A DNA stretch of 64,000 nucleotides, from positions 2,418,001-2,482,000 of the forward strand of contig NZ_CP031946.1 of the NCBI RefSeq assembly GCF_003443535.1, in the 5' to 3' direction. This DNA is from Ruegeria sp. AD91A (GTDB lineage Bacteria > Pseudomonadota > Alphaproteobacteria > Rhodobacterales > Rhodobacteraceae). This document shows, piece after piece, positions 45,934 to 54,604 of the stretch (positions are counted from its first letter, which is position 1; each line of letters opens with the position of its first letter). Under the pieces are notes generated by a model. That model did not search any database, had not been told where the DNA came from, and worked only from the letters and a program-made list of their open reading frames with translations. A program made the translations under genes and the position numbers.

Positions 45934-46263
45934 ATGAAATCCGTCGTACTGCTGATCGGACGCTTGCCAAATGTGATCGGAGATGTGGCGCGGCAACTGG
46001 ATCACCTGCCGATAGAGTGGCTGGGTGCACATGACACCGACGAGGTTCGAAAACAGCTGGATGCCGAGCCCCGGATTGCCTGCGCCATGTTGGGCGCGGG
46101 ACTTGACGACACGATCCGCGGTGAAATGGTGGGCATAATTGCCGCCCGCCGCCCGGATATCTGCATCCACCTGAAGGACCGGGCATCCGGCCCCGAAGGG
46201 CTGGTACCTTTCGTCGAACGTGTGGTGCAACACGAGATACTGGAACGGCTGGAAAACAGCTGA
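45934..46263 (+). CDS. Hypothetical cytosolic protein, receiver-like fold possible
   Basis: 109 residues. GGAGG sits 5 nt before the ATG at 45934, hence this start over two upstream ATGs. Alternating strands and helices (KSVVLLIGRLP, ARQLDHLPIEWLG, ACAMLGAG, ICIHLKDRASG, FVERVVQHEIL) give a Rossmann or receiver-like impression, but no phosphoacceptor Asp pattern is convincing. Function unknown. Confidence 0.7.
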   Translation: MKSVVLLIGRLPNVIGDVARQLDHLPIEWLGAHDTDEVRKQLDAEPRIACAMLGAGLDDTIRGEMVGIIAARRPDICIHLKDRASGPEGLVPFVERVVQHEILERLENS

Positions 46264-46322
46264 CGTCACGCCACCTTTGACAGAGTTTCAACTCCTTTGC
46301 ACTCTACGCTCAGGAGGATGGA

Positions 46323-46709
46323 ATGCCACTTGAAATTCTATTGGCGCTGGTCGTCGGCGGCATAGCTGGCGTCACCCTGTTATTGCATCTCACCGGCAGG
46401 TCGCAGCAGGTGATGCTGACGCCCGACACGGCACGCTCACAATGGGCACGTCACTTTCCGGACGATGATGTGGTCGACGTCACGGTTTCCCATGATGGCC
46501 ACGCCGCGGTGGTGCGCACCAGTACGGGCAATGGGTTGCTTTGGTCCTTCGGGGCCGACACCGTTGCCCGGCATCTGCTAGACTATGACCTTCTGGATCA
46601 TCCGGAAGGTTATGAGATTCTGTTTCACGAATTCTCGGCACCCAAAACACTCATCCGACTGGACGAATTCGAACGCCATCACTGGCGTTACCTGATGGAG
46701 CCCGCATGA
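46323..46709 (+). CDS. Hypothetical protein with N-terminal membrane helix
   Basis: 128 residues; a helix at about 4-22 then a soluble domain with VVDVTVSHDGHAAVVRTSTG and a C-terminal EFERHHWRYLMEPA. AGGAGG lies 6 nt upstream. The stop overlaps the sterol desaturase gene (ATGA), so both are probably co-expressed. I do not recognise the family. Confidence 0.75.
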   Translation: MPLEILLALVVGGIAGVTLLLHLTGRSQQVMLTPDTARSQWARHFPDDDVVDVTVSHDGHAAVVRTSTGNGLLWSFGADTVARHLLDYDLLDHPEGYEILFHEFSAPKTLIRLDEFERHHWRYLMEPA

Positions 46710-47677
46710 CAAACCAGATTAGTTTTCCCGATGTGGTACAATGGGCCGTTCCTTTTTTCATCGCAGCGATTCTGGCTGAGTTTCTGTGGATCGCAGTCAA
46801 AGGCAAAGGCGGGCGTTATGAAACACGCGATGCGGTAACCTCATTGATAATGGGTGCTGGAAACATCGCGTCGGGCTTTTTGCTGGGCTTTATTGCCTAT
46901 GTGTTTTTCATGTGGCTGTGGCAGATCACTCCGATGAACCTGGGTACATCAATTCCCGTTATCATCCTGTGCTTTGTCCTGGATGATCTGCGTTATTACT
47001 GGGTCCACCGCTTTGGCCATCGCATCCGCTGGGTCTGGGCCAGCCACGTAAACCATCACAGCTCACAGCACTATAACCTAACGACCGCACTGCGGCAGAC
47101 ATGGACCTATACATTCACCTTCATGATGGTCGTACGCGCTCCACTGATCCTGCTTGGGTTCCATCCGACGATGGTTTTGTTCGTCGGTGGCCTCAATCTG
47201 ATCTATCAGTTCTGGATTCACACCGAAGCCATCGGCAAGATGCCCCGCTGGTTCGAGGCAGTAATGAACACGCCCAGCCATCACCGCGCCCATCATGGCC
47301 GCAACGCGCGCTATCTGGATTGCAACTATGCCGGGGTGTTCATCATCTGGGACAAGATGTTTGGCACTTTTGTGCCAGAACAGGAAAACGACCGGGTAGA
47401 TTACGGGTTGGTTCACAATATCGGCACGTTCAACCCGCTGCGCGTTGCGTTTCACGAATGGGTCGGCATCTGGAACGATGCCACGCAGCCCGGGCTGACC
47501 CTGCGCCAGCGGTTGGCCTATTGCTTCGCCCCACCGGGGTACAGCCACGATGGTAGCCGGGATAATTCGGAACAGATCAAGGCCAAGCATCTGACGCGCC
47601 ATCCAGAAGATCGCGGAACGCCCGGTTTTGAGAATCTGGACCGAAAGTTGCCCAGCGGACAAGCAGAAAAGGCCTGA
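46706..47677 (+). CDS. Sterol desaturase / fatty acid hydroxylase-family membrane di-iron enzyme
   Basis: 323 residues. Hydrophobic helices (about 12-32, 45-72, 82-97, 140-170) alternate with three His clusters: HRFGH (101-105), HVNHH (114-118) and SHHRAHHGR near 192-200, the HxxxH/HxxHH metal motif set of the superfamily. In bacteria such enzymes hydroxylate fatty acyl chains or carotenoids; the substrate is unknown. The start overlaps the preceding gene. Confidence 0.92.
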   Translation: MTNQISFPDVVQWAVPFFIAAILAEFLWIAVKGKGGRYETRDAVTSLIMGAGNIASGFLLGFIAYVFFMWLWQITPMNLGTSIPVIILCFVLDDLRYYWVHRFGHRIRWVWASHVNHHSSQHYNLTTALRQTWTYTFTFMMVVRAPLILLGFHPTMVLFVGGLNLIYQFWIHTEAIGKMPRWFEAVMNTPSHHRAHHGRNARYLDCNYAGVFIIWDKMFGTFVPEQENDRVDYGLVHNIGTFNPLRVAFHEWVGIWNDATQPGLTLRQRLAYCFAPPGYSHDGSRDNSEQIKAKHLTRHPEDRGTPGFENLDRKLPSGQAEKA

Positions 47678-47770
47678 ACCTGCTGACTAAAGCCTGCTTG
47701 TACCTTGAAATCTGGTCTTTGTGCGCCATATCGGTCGATAGACGTAGTGTAAGAGTGAGCGAGGGTCGGC

Positions 47771-47959
47771 ATGAACCGTTTGGCAACCATTTCAACCTTT
47801 GTTGGGTTGTTCGGCTTGATGATTGCCATGCTCGCAGCCCTTGGCGGCGCTGTTGCAACCCTGATTGCGCTTGGTTTTGCAATGATGGCCCTTGGTGCAA
47901 TGGGCGCGATACTTGGTGCAGCAGCTTCACTGGCGCGCGCGTGGCAATCCGCCCGCTGA
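47771..47959 (+). CDS. Very hydrophobic small membrane protein
   Basis: 62 residues, Ala/Gly/Leu/Met-rich, one or two membrane helices (about 4-30 and 32-55), ending in a short basic tail (ARAWQSAR). GCGAGGGTC lies upstream of the ATG. The sequence is low in complexity, so it may be a genuine membrane peptide or weakly supported coding. Confidence 0.5.
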   Translation: MNRLATISTFVGLFGLMIAMLAALGGAVATLIALGFAMMALGAMGAILGAAASLARAWQSAR

Positions 47960-48062
47960 GACCGTGCCGCAGATTTTTTTCTGAACCCTTAACTCCAGAT
48001 TCATCTCTTTGCCCCGAGATTGTGACCGGACACCTGTCCCGGTCACATGGGAATCCGCGCGT

Positions 48063-48896
48063 ATGGGAAACAAAAGACTGGCACATCTGCCTGAGGGGTC
48101 GGACAGCCCGTTGAACGCGGCAGTTTCGACACGGGATCGCTCGGTCGTGCAGATGGCAACCGATGCAGTGAAGCATAAGCAGTGCAAGCTGGCCTTTCAG
48201 CCCGTGATCCAAGCGCACGCCCCACGTGGCGTCGCGTTTTACGAAGGATTCATTCGGGTTCTGGACGAAACCGGTCGCGTCATCCCGGCGCGCGAGTTCA
48301 TGCCTCAGGTTGAAAACACGCCTATCGGCCGCGAACTCGACTGCGTGGCGCTGGAACTCGGGCTGCGTACTTTGGCAAAGAACCCGGATATTCGTCTGTC
48401 GATCAACATGTCTGCTCGCTCAATCGGTTATTCCAACTGGTCCAGAATACTGGACAGGTTTTTGAAACGAGATGCCGGCTTGGGCGAACGGTTGATTCTC
48501 GAGATTTCCGAAAGCTCAGCCATGCAGGTACCTGAGCTGGTTGTCGATTTCATGGACCGATTGCAGGGTCGCGGCATCGCTTTTGCGCTGGATGACTTTG
48601 GTGCCAGCAACTTCAGCTTCCGCCATTTTCGCGAATTTCTGTTCGACGCGGCGAAAATCGATGGCCAGTTTGTGCGGGGTATCAGCAACAATCCTGACAA
48701 CCAGACATTGGTGCGGGCCCTGATCGCGGTGGCCCGTGAATTTGAAATTCTGGTCACAGCCGAATCGGTTGAAACGCAGGAGGATGCCGCGTTTTTGGTC
48801 GCAAGTGGTGTGGATTGCCTGCAAGGGTTCTTGTTTGGCGCACCCAGTGTCGCGGAACCCTGGAAGCAGGAAAACAAATCAAAAACAGGCAGTTGA
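48063..48896 (+). CDS. EAL-domain protein, putative cyclic-di-GMP phosphodiesterase
   Basis: 277 residues from the ATG at 48063 (an upstream TTG at 48009 would add 18 residues). A single EAL domain occupies almost the whole protein: E61 in EGFIR (EAL read as EGF), N115, E147, D177-D178 in DDFG, K198, E234 and Q254 all match the catalytic set. Thus it is probably an active c-di-GMP phosphodiesterase, without visible sensor or GGDEF domain. No signal peptide. Confidence 0.88.
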   Translation: MGNKRLAHLPEGSDSPLNAAVSTRDRSVVQMATDAVKHKQCKLAFQPVIQAHAPRGVAFYEGFIRVLDETGRVIPAREFMPQVENTPIGRELDCVALELGLRTLAKNPDIRLSINMSARSIGYSNWSRILDRFLKRDAGLGERLILEISESSAMQVPELVVDFMDRLQGRGIAFALDDFGASNFSFRHFREFLFDAAKIDGQFVRGISNNPDNQTLVRALIAVAREFEILVTAESVETQEDAAFLVASGVDCLQGFLFGAPSVAEPWKQENKSKTGS

Positions 48897-48952
48897 ACGC
48901 CTTTTGACCGACATTTTAATGTCTTTTCAGACACTGAGACAAGCTGCCCGTT

Positions 48953-48966
48953 GCTGCAAGTGCAGC
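48953..48966. promoter_or_regulatory. Possible PhaR-type site upstream of phaA
   Basis: GCTGC-AAGT-GCAGC is a 14-bp palindrome in a TGC-rich stretch about 120 bp upstream of phaA. PhaR of Rhodobacter sphaeroides and Paracoccus binds CTGC/GCAG dyads with a short spacer, as I recall. The spacer here is 4 nt. Confidence 0.45.
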
Positions 48967-49086
48967 ATTACGCTATTGCAAGAGTACTTGAGCGGGGGAT
49001 CACGGGGCGCTCTTGTTTCGAGAGGACACCTCTTGACCTGCGCCGTCAGAAATTCCGCTGGCCCATGACGGTAAAGGACTGATCAT

Positions 49087-50262
49087 ATGACCAACGTAGT
49101 AATCGCATCCGCCGCACGAACAGGTGTCGGCAGCTTCAGTGGTTCGTTTGCGAACACCCCTGCCCATGATCTGGGCGCTGCCGTCCTGGAAGCAGTTGTC
49201 GAGCGCGCCGGAGTAGAAAAAGGCGAAGTCAGCGAAACCATTATGGGTCAGGTTCTGACTGCCGCCCAAGGCCAGAACCCCGCGCGTCAGGCGCATATCA
49301 ATGCCGGCCTGCCACAGGAAAGCGCCGCATGGGGTATCAATCAGGTTTGCGGCTCGGGCCTGCGCGCCGTTGCATTGGGCGCTCAACATATCCAGTTGGG
49401 CGACGCGGAAATCGTCGCTGCAGGTGGCCAGGAAAACATGTCTCTGTCACCCCACGCTGCCGCCCTGCGCGCCGGTCACAAGATGGGCGACATGAAATAC
49501 ATCGACACGATGATCCGCGATGGTCTGTGGGATGCTTTCAACGGCTATCACATGGGTCAGACTGCCGAGAACGTTGCTGAAAAATGGCAGATCAGCCGCG
49601 AGACGCAGGATGAATTCGCCGTCGCCTCGCAGAACAAGGCAGAAGCTGCTCAGAAAGCCGGAAAATTCGCAGACGAAATCGTGCCCTTCACCATCAAGAC
49701 CCGTAAGGGCGACATCGTGATGGACAAGGACGAATACATTCGCCACGGCGCAACAATGGAGGCCATGACTAAGCTTCGCCCGGCCTTTACCAAGGACGGC
49801 TCTGTCACCGCGGCCAATGCATCCGGCCTGAATGACGGCGCTGCGGCCACGTTGCTGATGTCAGCCGAAAACGCCGAAAAGCGTGGAATCGAACCTCTGG
49901 CACGCATCGCATCCTACGCGACCGCCGGTCTGGACCCATCGATCATGGGTGTCGGCCCGATCTACGCGTCGCGCAAAGCGCTGGAAAAAGCAGGCTGGTC
50001 GGTTGACGATCTGGATCTGGTAGAAGCCAACGAAGCCTTTGCCGCACAGGCTTGCGCCGTGAACAAGGATATGGGCTGGGATCCGTCGATCGTGAACGTA
50101 AACGGTGGCGCGATTGCCATCGGTCACCCGATCGGCGCTTCGGGCTGCCGTGTTTTGAACACTTTGCTGTTCGAAATGAAGCGTCGCGATGCAAAAAAGG
50201 GTCTGGCGACCTTGTGCATCGGCGGCGGCATGGGCGTTGCCCTGTGTGTGGAGCGCGACTAA
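49087..50262 (+). CDS. phaA: Acetyl-CoA C-acetyltransferase (beta-ketothiolase)
   Basis: 391 residues; condenses two acetyl-CoA to acetoacetyl-CoA. Active-site C88 in NQVCGSG, H347 in AIGHPIG and C377 in TLCIGGG are at biosynthetic-thiolase positions. It is followed by phaB, giving the start of PHB synthesis and the crotonyl-CoA supply for the EMC pathway. SD AAGGA lies 9 nt before the ATG. Confidence 0.97.
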   Translation: MTNVVIASAARTGVGSFSGSFANTPAHDLGAAVLEAVVERAGVEKGEVSETIMGQVLTAAQGQNPARQAHINAGLPQESAAWGINQVCGSGLRAVALGAQHIQLGDAEIVAAGGQENMSLSPHAAALRAGHKMGDMKYIDTMIRDGLWDAFNGYHMGQTAENVAEKWQISRETQDEFAVASQNKAEAAQKAGKFADEIVPFTIKTRKGDIVMDKDEYIRHGATMEAMTKLRPAFTKDGSVTAANASGLNDGAAATLLMSAENAEKRGIEPLARIASYATAGLDPSIMGVGPIYASRKALEKAGWSVDDLDLVEANEAFAAQACAVNKDMGWDPSIVNVNGGAIAIGHPIGASGCRVLNTLLFEMKRRDAKKGLATLCIGGGMGVALCVERD

Positions 50263-50287
50263 GCGCTTTGACAATCAAATAGAAATA

Positions 50288-50311
50288 GGCGCCCAGTTGG
50301 GCGCCTTTTTT
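50288..50311 (+). terminator. Intrinsic terminator after phaA
   Basis: GGCGCCC (50288-50294), loop AGTT, GGGCGCC (50299-50305), then six T. A strong terminator, so phaB may have its own promoter or depend on partial read-through. Confidence 0.9.
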
Positions 50312-50448
50312 GTTACATTGAGGTTCTACCTCTTGGATGCGACGATATTGCCGCCCGGAATCTGAAATTCATGACGAAACAATATTGCGCACGATCATCT
50401 CTCAGAGTAACAGCATTACCAAGACGACTAAAATTGAAGGAGTCATAA

Positions 50449-51171
50449 ATGGCACGAACAGCACTCGTAACCGGCGGTTCCCGCGGCATTGGCGCAGCAA
50501 TTTCCAAGGCGCTCAAAGCCGAAGGGTATAACGTTGCGGCCACCTATGCAGGGAATGACGAAGCCGCCGCAAAATTCACCGAAGAAACCGGTATAAAGAC
50601 CTACAAGTGGAATGTCGCCGATTACGACGAATCCAAAGCAGGCATCGAACAGGTCGAAGCCGAGGTTGGCCCCATCGATATCGTTGTCGCCAACGCAGGC
50701 ATCACCCGCGATGCTCCGTTCCACAAAATGACCCCCGACCAGTGGAAGGACGTGATCGACACCAACCTGACCGGTGTTTTCAACACCGTACACCCCGTCT
50801 GGCCCGGCATGCGCGAGCGCAAGTTCGGTCGTGTCATCGTCATCAGCTCGATCAACGGTCAGAAAGGCCAATTCGCTCAGGTGAACTATGCTGCGACCAA
50901 GGCGGGCGATCTGGGCATCGTGAAGTCTCTGGCGCAGGAAGGCGCGCGAGCGGGCATCACTGCCAACGCAATCTGCCCCGGCTATATCGCAACTGAAATG
51001 GTCATGGCTGTGCCTGAGAAAGTGCGCGAGTCCATCATCGGCCAGATCCCGGCCGGACGTCTGGGTGAGCCAGAGGAAATTGCGCGTTGTGTGGTTTTCC
51101 TGGCCTCGGATGATTCGCAGTTCATCAACGGCTCGACGATTTCGGCCAACGGTGCGCAATTCTTCGTCTGA
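50449..51171 (+). CDS. phaB: Acetoacetyl-CoA reductase (SDR)
   Basis: 240 residues. SDR cofactor motif TGGSRGIG at 8-15, NAG at 82-84, catalytic S134, Y147 and K151 (Y-x3-K). It reduces acetoacetyl-CoA to (R)-3-hydroxybutyryl-CoA with NADPH. AAGGAG lies 7 nt upstream of the ATG. A terminator separates it from phaA. Confidence 0.95.
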   Translation: MARTALVTGGSRGIGAAISKALKAEGYNVAATYAGNDEAAAKFTEETGIKTYKWNVADYDESKAGIEQVEAEVGPIDIVVANAGITRDAPFHKMTPDQWKDVIDTNLTGVFNTVHPVWPGMRERKFGRVIVISSINGQKGQFAQVNYAATKAGDLGIVKSLAQEGARAGITANAICPGYIATEMVMAVPEKVRESIIGQIPAGRLGEPEEIARCVVFLASDDSQFINGSTISANGAQFFV

Positions 51172-51193
51172 TCCAGACTTGGAAAGAAAAAGC

Positions 51194-51220
51194 GGGCCGG
51201 TCCCTTTGGGCCGGCCCTTT
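51194..51220 (+). terminator. Terminator after phaB
   Basis: GGGCCGG (51194-51200) pairs with CCGGCCC (51211-51217), with a CCC/GGG inner stem and TTT loop; TTT follows. It lies 23 bp past the phaB stop. Confidence 0.75.
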
Positions 51221-51249
51221 GTAATCCCGTAAGATCGCGCGCGCTGCGA

Positions 51250-51360
51250 TCAGCGGGAACCGAATACCCATCCCCAAAACTGCCAGACCACCCGGCTGCG
51301 CTCTTGATGGGCGCGCAGGATCGCCATTTGGGCGGCGGGATTTGTCGTCATCTCGATCAT
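51250..51360 (-). CDS. 36-residue small peptide gene upstream of the LysR gene
   Basis: Starts MIEMTTNPAAQMAILRAHQE and ends VWQFWGWVFGSR, with a Trp-rich C-terminus that could insert into membranes. GGAGA lies 6 nt before the ATG (51358-51360). It is divergent from the LysR gene within the 298-bp gap. Composition is not random-like. I know no function. Confidence 0.5.
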   Translation of the reverse strand: MIEMTTNPAAQMAILRAHQERSRVVWQFWGWVFGSR

Positions 51361-51469
51361 GGCAGTCTCCTTTTCAAATCAGTTTTATTTGACCTGATGT
51401 GAATATGAAGGTTACGAAAGAAAGAGACAAACGAGCTTTCTTGGATCATCAGTTAAGATTTACTTCACT

Positions 51470-52417
51470 ATGAGCGACTATCTTCCACCGCTGACCGCGC
51501 TGCGCGCTTTTGACGCCGCAGCCCGGCACATGTCTTTCGCGAAGGCGGCGGAAGAGCTGCATGTGACGCCAGCCGCCCTGTCCTTTCAGATCAAATCGCT
51601 AGAAGAACACCTTGGACGGCCGCTGTTTCGCCGCCTGAACCGCGCCGTAGAACTGACCGAGGCGGGCCGTGCCCTCGCGCCCGGTGCGGCAGAAGGGTTT
51701 GCCACATTGCAATCCGCGTGGCGCGCAGTGCGCAGACAGGAAGATGGCACAAGCCTGACCGTCACTGCAGGTCCAGCTTTGACCGCCAAGTGGTTGGCGC
51801 CACGGCTCTACGAATTTGCTCGGGCGCATCCCGAGATCGATCTGAAGTTCTCGGCCACACTGCGCAACATGGATCTGGAGCGAGACGACGTGGACGTCGC
51901 CATCCGGTTCGGGAATTCGGCCGATAACGGGCTGTATTCCGTTCCCGTCAGAAAGGAATGGCTGACCCCTGTCATGACCCCGGAACTTGCGGAACAATTC
52001 ACCACGCCGGAAAGCCTTCAAGAGGCGCCGTTGATCCATGACGATTCGATCAGTTTTCTGACTCCGCCCTGCGATTGGCCCGCCTGGTTCCGTGCCGTGG
52101 GAATGGACTTTACTCCGACCCATGGCGCACATTTTTCTAATGCTGATCACGCGATTGACGCGGCTGTTGCCGGGGTTGGCGTCGCACTGGGGCGGCGCGC
52201 CATGATTCTCAAGGACTTGACCGAAGGCCGCTTGGTTGCGCCTTTCAAAGTGGCCCTGGAAACCCTAGGCCGGTTCCGGTTTCTTTGCCTGCCGGGGGCT
52301 GAAAACAAACCTCAGATCGCAGCGTTTCGCGATTGGTTCCTGGCCGAGATTGAAAAAACCGCGCATATATCGGATGAGTTCAAAATCGTTCCGATTGAAG
52401 AGGTTTCCTCCCCATGA
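51470..52417 (+). CDS. LysR-family transcriptional regulator
   Basis: 315 residues, GcvA-like. The N-terminal HTH (about 6-65) contains ALRAFDAAARHMSFAKAAEELHVTPAALSFQIKSLEEHLG. The effector domain (about 95-300) binds a ligand. Its stop overlaps the start of a DMT exporter gene by ATGA, suggesting it controls or is co-expressed with that transporter. Confidence 0.93.
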   Translation: MSDYLPPLTALRAFDAAARHMSFAKAAEELHVTPAALSFQIKSLEEHLGRPLFRRLNRAVELTEAGRALAPGAAEGFATLQSAWRAVRRQEDGTSLTVTAGPALTAKWLAPRLYEFARAHPEIDLKFSATLRNMDLERDDVDVAIRFGNSADNGLYSVPVRKEWLTPVMTPELAEQFTTPESLQEAPLIHDDSISFLTPPCDWPAWFRAVGMDFTPTHGAHFSNADHAIDAAVAGVGVALGRRAMILKDLTEGRLVAPFKVALETLGRFRFLCLPGAENKPQIAAFRDWFLAEIEKTAHISDEFKIVPIEEVSSP

Positions 52418-53280
52418 CCAAAATGCGTGCAACGGCCATAGGTTTCGTGGCCGTCTTGCTGTGGGCCTTACTGGCGTTGTTCACTGTTGGGTCGGCACCC
52501 ACGCCGCCGCTGCTGCTGAACACGATCTGTTTTTCGATCGGCGGGGCGCTTGGACTGATCTGGGCGGCGGCAACAGGTGGTCTGAGCGGTTTGAAGCAGG
52601 TCCCCTGGACAACTTACCTTTTTGGCGCATTGGGCTTATTTGGCTATCACGCGCTGTATTTTTCAGCTCTGCGCATGGCACCGGCTGCCGAAGCTGGGCT
52701 GATCGCTTATCTCTGGCCTCTGCTCATTGTGCTTTTGTCGGGACTTTTGCCAGGTGAACATCTGCGTATCGGTCACCTGATCGGCGCCTGTCTTGGGTTT
52801 TCCGGGGCCGCTGTGATCATCGCCGGAGGCGGCGGTGCAGGCTTTCAGGCCCAATACCTGCCGGGGTATGCGTTGGCTTTGCTCTGCGCACTGACATGGT
52901 CGGGCTACTCGGTTCTATCGCGCAAATTGGAGGGCACGCCGACAAGTTCCGTGGCGGTATTCTGTCTTGCGGCTGCGCTCGCCTCGGGGCTGCTGCACCT
53001 GGCGGTGGAAGACACTGTATTACCCGATACGGCACTGGGCTGGGCGTCGGTGCTGGCACTCGGCCTTGGACCAGTCGGGTTGGCGTTTTACGTCTGGGAT
53101 ATTGGTGTAAAGCAAGGCGACATACAAATCCTCGGAACCTCATCATATGCGGCCCCGTTATTGTCGACCCTAGCTTTGGTGGCGGCCGGGATCGCCGCCC
53201 CATCTTGGGGGCTTGCGATCGCGGCTTTCCTGATTACCGGCGGGGCCTTGATAGCGGCCCGCGCAAGCCTGAAAACTTAA
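52414..53280 (+). CDS. DMT-superfamily (EamA) exporter, YddG-like
   Basis: 288 residues with ten hydrophobic segments and duplicated EamA halves. The start ATAIGFVAVLLWALLALFTVGSAPTPP resembles aromatic amino acid exporter YddG. The substrate is a guess. It is coupled to the LysR gene; the end overlaps the convergent DUF465 gene by about 4 bp. Confidence 0.88.
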   Translation: MTKMRATAIGFVAVLLWALLALFTVGSAPTPPLLLNTICFSIGGALGLIWAAATGGLSGLKQVPWTTYLFGALGLFGYHALYFSALRMAPAAEAGLIAYLWPLLIVLLSGLLPGEHLRIGHLIGACLGFSGAAVIIAGGGGAGFQAQYLPGYALALLCALTWSGYSVLSRKLEGTPTSSVAVFCLAAALASGLLHLAVEDTVLPDTALGWASVLALGLGPVGLAFYVWDIGVKQGDIQILGTSSYAAPLLSTLALVAAGIAAPSWGLAIAAFLITGGALIAARASLKT

Positions 53281-53441
53281 GCAGACAGGCGCTCGATCTC
53301 TTCTTTCAGCTTGAGCTTCTGTTTTTTCAGCTGAGCTATGTGGAGATCATCGATGCCTGGCGAGCGTTGGGCTTGTTCCACTTCTAGACCGAGAGATTCG
53401 TGCTTTTTCTTCAGTTCCGTCAGATGTGCGCTCACGCTCAT
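53277..53441 (-). CDS. DUF465 (YdcH-type) small coiled-coil protein
   Basis: 54 residues, starting MSVSAHLTELKKKHESLGLE and ending KQKLKLKEEIERLSA: a basic-acidic helical hairpin typical of DUF465. GGAGGATCGC gives a strong SD 6 nt upstream. It overlaps the DMT transporter stop by 4 bp, convergent. Role unknown. Confidence 0.85.
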   Translation of the reverse strand: MSVSAHLTELKKKHESLGLEVEQAQRSPGIDDLHIAQLKKQKLKLKEEIERLSA

Positions 53442-53571
53442 TGCGATCCTCCTTGTTTACGTGTCTGTATGTCACGTAAGAATTTGACCACATCGTTTCC
53501 ACACTGTCACGCTGCAGACGCACAGAATCTGTAATAAATCCGACAAATTCGGCTGGTCATTGCCGATGGCA

Positions 53572-54336
53572 TCAGATCCGAGGCAAAGGGGCGGCCTGCC
53601 GAAGCACGGCAGAGACCGCCTCGGTATAGCTTTCACCGTCTTTTTCGTGGCGCTCACCTGCGTGCAGAATCAAAGGCGCATGGAGGCGAAATGCCGCGCG
53701 TCCCCCTTTGCGGGCGCTCAGGATGACCAACTCGGCCTGGCGGCCCGCCCGCGCGCTGAGCGGCAGCACCTCCATTGAACCCAGCTTCCCCTGACAGGCC
53801 GTCAGCATATCGGGAAGACGATCAGCTTTTTGGATCATGTGCAGAAACCCCCGAGGGGCAAGGCGTTTGGCCGCCACGGCGATCCAGTCGATCAGCGGAG
53901 TCTCTTCGCCCAGGGCAATGCTCCGCCCCGTGTCACAGGCGGGGCTATGCGCCCCTGCACGGTAATAGGGCGGGTTCGCAATAACGTGATCAAAGTGGCG
54001 CTGTCGAACATCATCAGGCAAAGCGGTCAGGTCTGCCTCAATCACGTCCATATCAAAGCCGTTGATTTCCGAATTTCGGCGCGCCAGATCTGCATAGGTA
54101 GGCTGCAATTCGACCCCAACCATTTGCAGCCCCGGTACCCGCGCGGACAGGCACAGAATGGCAGCCCCCGCGCCGCATCCCAGCTCCAGCACGGACTGTC
54201 CGGCCTTGGCAGGGACGGATGCAGCCAGCAAAACAGGGTCTACCCCGGCGCGGTAACCTGACGCAGGTTGCAGCAATCGCACCCGACCACCCAGGAAATC
54301 GTTGCACGTCAGTTCACTGTCTTTGAAGCGCGTCAT
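53572..54336 (-). CDS. TrmN6-like N6-adenine tRNA methyltransferase
   Basis: 254 residues; class I methyltransferase with SAM motif ELGCGAG (51-57) and the NPPYY (121-125) motif of N6-adenine enzymes. It best fits tRNA1(Val) A37 methyltransferase YfiC/TrmN6, but other targets are possible. Start overlaps the DUF2007 stop by ATGA. Confidence 0.85.
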   Translation of the reverse strand: MTRFKDSELTCNDFLGGRVRLLQPASGYRAGVDPVLLAASVPAKAGQSVLELGCGAGAAILCLSARVPGLQMVGVELQPTYADLARRNSEINGFDMDVIEADLTALPDDVRQRHFDHVIANPPYYRAGAHSPACDTGRSIALGEETPLIDWIAVAAKRLAPRGFLHMIQKADRLPDMLTACQGKLGSMEVLPLSARAGRQAELVILSARKGGRAAFRLHAPLILHAGERHEKDGESYTEAVSAVLRQAAPLPRI

Positions 54337-54548
54337 CGGCCCAGCGGGATCTCGTTATCGCGCATCACGCGCTCGGCTCGGGTAAGGTCTTCGGTCCGAA
54401 CCATCAGACGTCGGGGAAAGATTCCGATACCGCCTTCGAGGATGCTCATATTTACGTCCATCTGAAAGCAGTCTATATCCTCGCCCTCAAGGAGAGCGGA
54501 TGCAAAGGCTAGGATCGTCGGATCGGTACTGCGCAATAGTTCTTTCAT
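54333..54548 (-). CDS. DUF2007 small protein
   Basis: 71 residues. MKELLRSTDPTILAFASALLEGEDI and a C-terminal RTEDLTRAERVMRD helix match DUF2007 (putative signal-transducing, PII-like fold). It is coupled to the methyltransferase gene. Confidence 0.85.
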   Translation of the reverse strand: MKELLRSTDPTILAFASALLEGEDIDCFQMDVNMSILEGGIGIFPRRLMVRTEDLTRAERVMRDNEIPLGR

Positions 54549-54604
54549 GGGGATGGATGTAAGGGCAAGGCGAGGCGGAAGTCGAGCCTTGTATCAGGAG
54601 TGTG

